Shown: positions 58,471 to 64,000 of the stretch, one piece after another
How the letters are laid out: the number at the start of each line of letters is the position of its first letter
Position numbering within the stretch: position 1 is the stretch's first letter
Assembly (NCBI GenBank): GCA_016183985.1
Contig: JACPDN010000007.1
Coordinates: 62,001-126,000, forward strand
Length of the DNA: 64,000 bases
Direction of reading: 5' to 3'
From: Pseudomonadota bacterium
GTDB taxonomy: Bacteria; Pseudomonadota; Alphaproteobacteria; Dongiales; Dongiaceae
Program-made: the position numbers and the translations under genes
Notes under the pieces: generated by a model
Seen by the model: only the letters and a program-made list of their open reading frames with translations
Database searches by the model: none
What the model was told of the DNA's origin: nothing

Positions 58471-59520
58471 TCAGTGACGCGAAATTGTCTGACGATAGCT
58501 GCGGGGACTAACGCCCGCCCAGCGCGTGAAAGCGCGGGTGAAGGCCGACAGCTCGGAATAGCCGAGCAGCAGCGCAATTTCGCTCAAAGGCAATTGGCTT
58601 TGCTGCAGGTAATGCCGCGAAAGGTCAAAACGGGTCGCTTCAACGGCATCCCTGAACCCCATTCCGGCATCGTTCAGGGCGCGCTGAATGGCGTTGGGAG
58701 AGAGACGCAAAGCATGCGCCACCTGTTCCAAGGTCGGCGCACCATCGGCGAGGCGCAGGCGCACGGCACCACGCACGCGGTCGACCAGGCTTTCCGGCCG
58801 TTCCCGCGAGCCCAGCGATTCCAGGCAGGATTGCATCATGGCCAAGAGCTTCGGATCGCGCCCCGGCATCGGCCGCTTGAGCAAGCCGGCATCAAAGACG
58901 ATGGCATTGGTGGCGCAGCCGAAGAAGACCGGCGACCCGAAAGCCATTTCATGCTGGCGCCATTCTGCCGGCCGCGGATGCTCGAACTGGATCTCATCCG
59001 GCGCCCAATGTCGGCCGCAGCACTCGCGGATGATGTTGGTGAACTGGCCGAGCGACAATTCCGCATCCTGGCGCCGCGCGATGATCGAGGGCGAGAGAAT
59101 CTGGTATTCGAGGCGCATGCGCCCCACCCCGTCGGGTTTCAGCGCCATGACAGAGGAGCTCTGCTGGTATCGGAAGAGCCCGACGAGATTTTCCAAGGCA
59201 CTGCCCAAGGTCGGCGAGGAGAGTGAGGCATAGCCCCACATACCCAGATCGCGCGGGCTGAACTGCTGTCCGAACCACAGGCCGAAATTGTCATGTCGCG
59301 TCTGGCGCGCAGATTCCTCAAACAGGGCACAATAGGCGGAAAGGCGCAGCTGCAAGGCAGGAGCCACGGTCATTTCGGGTGCCACGCCGCAATTGCCGAA
59401 AATGGAATCGACATCGCCGCCTTGGCGCTCGATGAAATTGACGAGGCCCGAGGCCGCCGCCGACAGAACGATCGGCGCCGCATCATTTTGAGAAATGGGT
59501 CGACCGCTTGGATGGATCAT
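58471..59520 (-). CDS. AraC family regulator with an N-terminal arabinose-binding-like (OruR-type) domain
   Basis: A 349-residue regulator. The N-terminal 200 residues (FIERQGGDVDSIFGNCGVA, FGLWFGQQFSPRDLGMWGYA) follow the domain found in OruR/ArgR-type AraC proteins. The C-terminal 100 residues hold two helix-turn-helices: TLEQVAHALRLSPNAIQRAL and LSEIALLLGYSELSAFTRAF followed by RWAGVSPRSYR. It is divergent from the diol dehydratase operon and upstream of the TPP gene, so it may control both. Confidence 0.9.
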   Translation of the reverse strand: MIHPSGRPISQNDAAPIVLSAAASGLVNFIERQGGDVDSIFGNCGVAPEMTVAPALQLRLSAYCALFEESARQTRHDNFGLWFGQQFSPRDLGMWGYASLSSPTLGSALENLVGLFRYQQSSSVMALKPDGVGRMRLEYQILSPSIIARRQDAELSLGQFTNIIRECCGRHWAPDEIQFEHPRPAEWRQHEMAFGSPVFFGCATNAIVFDAGLLKRPMPGRDPKLLAMMQSCLESLGSRERPESLVDRVRGAVRLRLADGAPTLEQVAHALRLSPNAIQRALNDAGMGFRDAVEATRFDLSRHYLQQSQLPLSEIALLLGYSELSAFTRAFTRWAGVSPRSYRQTISRH

Positions 59521-59730
59521 GCGACACCGTCCGCCATGGCCTTGGAAGATCATCGGAATGGGTCAGGAATGATGGCATGCCCCCGTAGATGCTGCAAGGC
59601 AACAAGGCATCTCTGTCAAACACATCGCCCTTTCGGTCAAGCCCAGCGGGCGTCGACTGATTAATCTGCGGGCAAATTCGCCAAATTCTGCCCCAAAATT
59701 GATCGGAGCGGAATTGACCAGGAGACAATC

Positions 59731-62010
59731 ATGAGCGAGCCATCGCATCAGAGCGCCAATCGCTGGCGCCGTTTCAGCGACTGGGACGAGCGGCCTTTGC
59801 GGCTGGATCGGTTCGCGGTCGAAGACCCCGCCAATGGCTTTGCCGCCTTCAACGGCGCCAAAGATCCGAAACCCGGTCTGGTGATCGCCGACGGCAAAGT
59901 AGCCGCGATGGACGGAATTGCCGCCGCCGAGTTCGACATGATCGATACCTATATTGCCCGACATCACCTGGACATCGCCTTGGCGGAAACCGCCATGGCG
60001 ATCCCGTCGACCCAGATCGCCCGCATGCTGGTCGATATCGCCGTGCCGCGCGCCGAACTCGCCCGTTTGGCGCATGGCCTGACGCCCGCAAAACTCGCCG
60101 AAGTCGTGGCACAGCTCTCCTCGATCGAGCTCGCCTTCGCCTTTTCCAAGATGCGCACACGCAAGACGCCCGGCAATCAGGGCCATGTGACGAATGCGAA
60201 GGACGATCCGCTGCAGCTCGCTGCAGATGCGGCTATCGCCGTCGCCTTCGGCTTCGACGAGGTCGAGACGACGATGCGCGTCGCCCGCAACGCCTGGTCG
60301 AATGCACTGGCCTGTGCCGTCGGTGCTGCGGTCGGCCGCTGGGGCACCCTCTTTCAATGTTCCAGCGAAGAGGCGGAAGAATTGCAGATCGGCATGGCGG
60401 GCTTCACCTCCTATGCCGAAACCGTTTCGGTCTATGGCACCGAGAAGGCCTTTACCGACGGCGACGACACGCCCTGGTCCAAGGCCTTCCTCGCCGCCGC
60501 TTATGCCAGCCGCGGCATCAAGATGCGCTGCACCTCGGGTGCCGCTTCCGAATTGCTGATGGGATTTCATGAATCGAAATCGCTGCTTTATCTCGAGGCG
60601 CGATGCCTGTGCCTGCAGCGGGCGATGGGCGTGCAAGGGACGCAGAATGGCGGCATCGATGGCGCGCCGCTTGCCTCCACCATGCCGGGCGGCGTGCGCG
60701 AGCTGCTGGCCGAAAACCTGATCGCGGTCTGGCTCGATCTCGAATGCGCGACCGGCAACGACGCGCGGCATTCGGAATCCGAAATCCGCGTCGGTGCCAA
60801 GATCCTGCCTTATCTCATTGCCGGATCGGATTTCATCTGTTCCGGCATGGGCTCGATCCTCGCCTATGACAATTCCTTCAATCCATCCTCCTTCAACGGC
60901 GAGGAGATGGAGGATTTCCTGGTCCTGCAGCGTGATTACGAAGCCGATGGCGGATTGACCTCGGTCGGCGAGACCCGCGCGCTGGAACTGCGCCGGCGCG
61001 CCACCGATGCGCTGGGTGCCGTGTTGGAAGAGCTGGGTCTGGGCCAACCCAGCGAAGCCATGAAGCGCAGTGTCATCGTCGCTTCCGGCTCCAATGAGAC
61101 GGAAAGCTACCTGCCCCGCGACGTGAGCTTCATCAGCGAGGAAATCAAGGCGCGCGGCATCAATGTGCTCGATGTGATCAAAGCATTGACCAAGCGGGGC
61201 TATAAGGAGGAGGCGCAGAACCTGCTCAATGTCGTGCGGCTGCGTGTCTCCGGCGATTATTTGCAGACGGCGGCGGTGGTGCGGCAGGGCCATGTCATCA
61301 GCGCGGTCAATGACCCCAATGATTATGGCGGGCCCGGCTCTGGCTACCGCCTCAATGAACAGCGGCGCAGCGAGTTGGCGGCCATTCGCGATGTACTGAC
61401 GCGCGAGGAAGTACTGCGTACTGAGGCCACCTATGCCGGTCCGGAAGCGCGACGCATCCGCTATCACGCGCTGGGCGACGCCAGGGCGACCGGCCCGAAG
61501 ACCGAGATCGTCATCGGCGTCAGCCCTGCCTTCGGGTTGAAGTTGTTCCGCACGCTGGCCGGCCATCCCTTGTCCGCGGTTCTCAAAGCACTGAGCGACG
61601 GCATCGCCGAAAAAGGCGGCATTCCCCGCATCGTCCGCATGCGGCACACAGCCGACACGTCTTTCCTGGGCCTCAGCGCCGCGCGCCTCGCCGGCTCCGG
61701 CGTCGGGATCGGCCTGCAGGCCAAAGGAACGGCCGTGATTCATCAAGCCGATCGCCTGCCGCATCACAATCTGGAGCTTTTCTCCAACGCGCCGATCACG
61801 ACACTCGATCACTATCGCCGCATGGGCGCGAACGCGGCCACCTACGCCGCGAGCGAGATGCCGGAGCCGGTCGTGGTGACGAATGACGGCGAGGCCATGG
61901 GCGCCCGCTTCCACGCCCAGGTGGCGCTCATCTATGCCATCGAAACCTCGCTCACCGAGGACGGCGCCAAGCCCGAAGACATCAAGATCGATTTCCTGGA
62001 GACCGCTTAG
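59731..62010 (+). CDS. B12-dependent diol/glycerol dehydratase, fused large and medium subunits
   Basis: A 759-residue protein. Residues 1 to about 555 match the PduC/DhaB large subunit: TPGNQGHVTNAKDD (active-site His), FDEVETTMRVAR (Glu), YAETVSVYGTEKAFTDGDDT (Glu), SLLYLEARCLCLQ, and NDPNDYGGPGSGYRL. From about 585 to the end it matches the medium subunit: KTEIVIGVSPAFGLKLFRT, LAGSGVGIGLQAKGTAVIH and LELFSNAPITTLDHYR. These subunits are separate genes in enterobacteria. The enzyme turns 1,2-diols or glycerol into aldehydes through adenosylcobalamin radicals. AGGAG precedes the ATG. The small subunit follows at once; no reactivating factor is seen in the window. Confidence 0.92.
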   Translation: MSEPSHQSANRWRRFSDWDERPLRLDRFAVEDPANGFAAFNGAKDPKPGLVIADGKVAAMDGIAAAEFDMIDTYIARHHLDIALAETAMAIPSTQIARMLVDIAVPRAELARLAHGLTPAKLAEVVAQLSSIELAFAFSKMRTRKTPGNQGHVTNAKDDPLQLAADAAIAVAFGFDEVETTMRVARNAWSNALACAVGAAVGRWGTLFQCSSEEAEELQIGMAGFTSYAETVSVYGTEKAFTDGDDTPWSKAFLAAAYASRGIKMRCTSGAASELLMGFHESKSLLYLEARCLCLQRAMGVQGTQNGGIDGAPLASTMPGGVRELLAENLIAVWLDLECATGNDARHSESEIRVGAKILPYLIAGSDFICSGMGSILAYDNSFNPSSFNGEEMEDFLVLQRDYEADGGLTSVGETRALELRRRATDALGAVLEELGLGQPSEAMKRSVIVASGSNETESYLPRDVSFISEEIKARGINVLDVIKALTKRGYKEEAQNLLNVVRLRVSGDYLQTAAVVRQGHVISAVNDPNDYGGPGSGYRLNEQRRSELAAIRDVLTREEVLRTEATYAGPEARRIRYHALGDARATGPKTEIVIGVSPAFGLKLFRTLAGHPLSAVLKALSDGIAEKGGIPRIVRMRHTADTSFLGLSAARLAGSGVGIGLQAKGTAVIHQADRLPHHNLELFSNAPITTLDHYRRMGANAATYAASEMPEPVVVTNDGEAMGARFHAQVALIYAIETSLTEDGAKPEDIKIDFLETA

Positions 62011-62436
62011 ATGGCCCGCATCGAGAGTGTTGCCGACTACCCGCTGGCCGAAAACCGCCCGGACTTGGTCAAGACCGCCCGCGGCAAGGCCCTGCAGGAA
62101 CTGACCCTGGATGCCGTCATGGCCGGTGAGGTCACGCTGGAGGATCTGCGCATCACCCCGCAGGCGCTGCTCGATCAGGCGCGCATCGCAGCCCTGGCCG
62201 GGCGTCCAACTCTGGGCCGCAATTTCGAACGCGCAGCCGAACTCATCGCCGTGCCGCAGGATTACCTCCTGAAAGTGTATGAATTGCTGCGGCCCGGCCG
62301 AGCCAAGACCAAGGCCGATCTCCTCGAAGCAGCAAAGACCTTGCGCGAGACCTACAGCGCGACAAAAATGGCGGCCTTCGTCGAGGAAGCGGCGGAGGTT
62401 TACGAAAAGCGCGGCCTATTCACCTTCAGGTTCTAG
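62011..62436 (+). CDS. Diol/glycerol dehydratase small subunit
   Basis: A 141-residue protein beginning MARIESVADYPLAENRPDLV, the usual start of PduE/DhaE, then LTLDAVMAGEVTLEDLRITPQALL, AALAGRPTLGRNFERAAEL and a C-terminal LRPGRAKTKADLLEAA. It completes the dehydratase with the fused large-medium chain, whose stop codon directly precedes this ATG. Length and motifs are normal for the family. Confidence 0.92.
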   Translation: MARIESVADYPLAENRPDLVKTARGKALQELTLDAVMAGEVTLEDLRITPQALLDQARIAALAGRPTLGRNFERAAELIAVPQDYLLKVYELLRPGRAKTKADLLEAAKTLRETYSATKMAAFVEEAAEVYEKRGLFTFRF

Positions 62437-62466
62437 CCCCCAGGTTCTAGCCCCAGGTTCTGACCC
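62427..62466. repeat. Three tandem 13-14-base repeats at the end of the small-subunit gene
   Basis: CAGGTTCTAGCCCC (62427-62440), CAGGTTCTAGCCC (62441-62453) and CAGGTTCTGACCC (62454-62466) run from the last codons of the small-subunit gene to the base before the next start codon. The first copy contains that gene's TAG. The array replaces a normal ribosome site. Confidence 0.85.
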
Positions 62467-62467
62467 A

Positions 62468-63163
62468 ATGAGTTGGAAGACACGCAACCGCTCCTTCTAT
62501 TACCAAGGCGCGCCGGAGCCTGGCGATCTCGCCTTCAAGCCTGCCGAAACGGCGCTGCTGGTGATCGACGTCCAGAATACCTATCTCACGCGTCCCGACC
62601 GCGCGTCCTTGGATGCGGCGGATCAAGCCAATTACGACGCCTGGACACCTTTTCACGACCGGATGAACAAGATCGTCATCCCACGCACGGCCGATCTGCT
62701 CGCTTGGGCGCGCAAACACGGCATCGAATGCCTCTTCGCCCGCATTGCCTGCCAGACCCAGGATGGTCGCGACCGATCCTTGAGCCAGAAGATGCCGGGC
62801 TGGAACAATCTGCTGCTGCCCAAGGACGAACACGCCTCGCAGATCGTGCCGCAGCTCGCGGCGCAAGGCGACGAGATCACGGTGACCAAGACGACAGACA
62901 GCGCCCTCACCGGCACCAATCTGCGCCTGATCCTCCATAATCTTGGCATCAGGAACATCATCTGCACCGGCATCTTCACCGATCAATGTGTCGCTTCGAC
63001 CGTGCGCAGCCTGGCTGATGAAAGCTTCCAGGTTGTCGTGGTCGAGGATTGTTGCGCCGCCGGCAGCGATGCACTCCATGAGCAGGAGCTGGCGATCATC
63101 AACATGATCTATTGCCATGTGATGCGGGCCGATGAATTGAAAGCCATGCTGAAACGGCCATGA
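62468..63163 (+). CDS. Isochorismatase-like cysteine hydrolase
   Basis: A 231-residue alpha/beta hydrolase with the catalytic triad of the family: Asp in LLVIDVQNTYL near 35, Lys in VTKTTDSALTGTNL near 140 and Cys in GIFTDQCVASTVRSLAD near 175. Family members hydrolyse amides, ureides, biurets or isochorismate. The ATG at 62468 is taken because the protein start MSWKTRNRSFYYQG matches the frame and the upstream part of the frame overlaps the dehydratase gene. It overlaps the next gene by four bases. An amide- or carbamate-bearing substrate is implied. Confidence 0.9.
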   Translation: MSWKTRNRSFYYQGAPEPGDLAFKPAETALLVIDVQNTYLTRPDRASLDAADQANYDAWTPFHDRMNKIVIPRTADLLAWARKHGIECLFARIACQTQDGRDRSLSQKMPGWNNLLLPKDEHASQIVPQLAAQGDEITVTKTTDSALTGTNLRLILHNLGIRNIICTGIFTDQCVASTVRSLADESFQVVVVEDCCAAGSDALHEQELAIINMIYCHVMRADELKAMLKRP

Positions 63164-63888
63164 AACGAATCCTGATCATCGTCCCCGAACTGGTGGCCCC
63201 TCCCGGCATCCTCGGCCAGGCGCTCATCGCACAAGGCGTGCGCTACGACGCCGTATTCCCGGTCGCCAAATTCGCCAGCCAAGCACCGATGCAGTATCCG
63301 GGCCTGCCCGGCGGGCCCGGCGATTACGCGGGGCTCATCGTCATGGGCGGGCCGATGAGCGCCAAGGACGAGCATGCCTTTCCGTTCCTCACAGAAACCA
63401 TGGCACTGATCCGCGCCTTTGCCGCAACGGACCGCCCGATCCTGGGGGTGTGCCTGGGTGCCCAGATCATTGCCCATGCCTTCGGCGGCGAGATCTATCG
63501 CATGGGCAAGCTGGAATCCGGTTTCTATCAGCTGGATTTGACACCGGAAGGCCGTGCCGACCCGCTGCTCCGCGACGTCCCACCTTCGATCACGACCTTC
63601 GAAAACCATTACGAGGCGACCCGCAATACGCCGGGTGCCGTGCCGCTGGTCACCGGTGGTGCCTGCCCCGTCCAGGCCTTCCGCATCGGGGCCAAGACCT
63701 ATGGCGTGCAGTTTCATGTCGAAGTGACGATCGACATCATCCGTGATTGGATTCGCGTCTTCGGGAGCGATTTCTGTCGCGATGAGCCAAGACTGCTGAC
63801 CGATCTCGACCGGCAGTTCGCACTACATTTTCCGGACTACATGCAGGTCTGCAACACGCTCACGCGGAATTGGCTGGCCTTAACCTGA
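63160..63888 (+). CDS. Class I glutamine amidotransferase-like protein
   Basis: A 242-residue class I GATase domain with the nucleophile Cys in ILGVCLGAQIIAHAFGG near 107 and the His and Glu of the triad in YGVQFHVEVT near 188. No synthetase domain is attached. Stand-alone members include GMP-synthase-like amidotransferases and gamma-glutamyl hydrolases such as PuuD relatives. Coupled to the isochorismatase-like gene by a four-base overlap (63160-63163). After its stop no further gene is supportable to the window end. Confidence 0.88.
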   Translation: MKRILIIVPELVAPPGILGQALIAQGVRYDAVFPVAKFASQAPMQYPGLPGGPGDYAGLIVMGGPMSAKDEHAFPFLTETMALIRAFAATDRPILGVCLGAQIIAHAFGGEIYRMGKLESGFYQLDLTPEGRADPLLRDVPPSITTFENHYEATRNTPGAVPLVTGGACPVQAFRIGAKTYGVQFHVEVTIDIIRDWIRVFGSDFCRDEPRLLTDLDRQFALHFPDYMQVCNTLTRNWLALT

Positions 63889-64000
63889 CCCACCCGCCGG
63901 CCCCGGCCCGCGAAGCTTGGCGGGGCTGTCAAGATTAACGGCCTAAATGTCAAGACCGGGTGGTAGGTGCGCCCTATCGTCCTTAACGTGACCGATTTTT

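Noticed and set aside
59521-59730. Possible cobalamin riboswitch before the B12-dependent dehydratase
   Set aside because: No B12-box-like conserved core was seen in the 210-base leader; only AT-rich short repeats that could be AraC half-sites.
59563-61914. A 783-codon open frame antisense to the diol dehydratase
   Set aside because: It is the complement of a well supported gene with all its motifs; long antisense frames are usual in GC-rich DNA. The same holds for the long frames at 14086-16155, 8109-9824 and 43476-45290.
1-64000. CRISPR arrays, insertion sequences, prophage or rRNA genes
   Set aside because: No regularly spaced repeats, transposase or integrase motifs, phage structural genes or rRNA sequence were seen on either strand.

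Overview
The window reads as GC-rich chromosomal DNA of a heterotrophic alphaproteobacterium, probably a soil or rhizosphere member of the Rhodospirillales or Rhizobiales. This placement is inference from gene content: tripartite tricarboxylate (TTT) transporters, several MmgE/PrpD paralogues, a D-tartrate dehydratase of the Bradyrhizobium type, a BenE transporter and a tRNA-Glu. It could not be tested by a database search. No phage genes, transposases, integrases or CRISPR arrays were seen. Genes are densely packed with few gaps.

Layout. (1) 1-1842 is the C-terminal part of a flagellin cut by the window edge. (2) 2105-12752, all on the minus strand, is a catabolic cluster: a ComA-like protein, three MmgE/PrpD proteins, an SDR, a HutC-type GntR regulator and a TctCBA transporter, with a TSUP permease upstream. 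The same 19-base sequence, holding a perfect 12-base palindrome, lies in the promoter regions of the comA-like gene and of tctC. (3) 12943-25110, plus strand, is a second catabolic cluster: a fluoroacetate-dehalogenase-type hydrolase, an Fbp-type ABC importer, an FCD-type GntR regulator, a fourth MmgE/PrpD protein, two beta-decarboxylating dehydrogenases and two enolase-superfamily enzymes, the last a clear D-tartrate dehydratase. An identical 15-base box built on ATTGT-N2-ACAAT precedes three of its transcription units. (4) 25193-27624 is a decaying stretch: a polysaccharide deacetylase with a nonsense codon, a wrecked Rieske oxygenase gene and a GGACTG microsatellite. It ends at tRNA-Glu(UUC).

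(5) 27958-41944 is a more ordinary region: RidA, a FAD oxidase, an ABC-F ATPase, a DjlA-like co-chaperone, an M24-family protein with all the DddP (DMSP lyase) residues, a class II aldolase, a VOC protein, an acyl-CoA ligase, a DUF1326/DUF2182 pair, a two-component system, an EF-hand protein and a small ParB-like protein. (6) 42045-55415 is the most striking block. A ten-gene minus-strand operon encodes an aldehyde dehydrogenase, class III extradiol dioxygenase, FAH-family enzyme, acetoacetate-decarboxylase-like protein, aromatic amino acid decarboxylase, cytochrome P450, glutamine-synthetase-like ligase, ferredoxin, ferredoxin reductase and BenE transporter. It lies next to a MarR regulator and a divergent amino acid permease. 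Near-identical palindromes sit directly after the -10 boxes of both promoters. I infer a catabolic route for an aromatic amine or amino acid that combines P450 oxidation, gamma-glutamylation and meta ring cleavage. (7) 55503-63888 holds a second, atypical P450, a TPP enzyme, an AraC regulator and a divergent operon for a B12-dependent diol/glycerol dehydratase with fused large and medium subunits, followed by an isochorismatase-like hydrolase and a class I amidotransferase.
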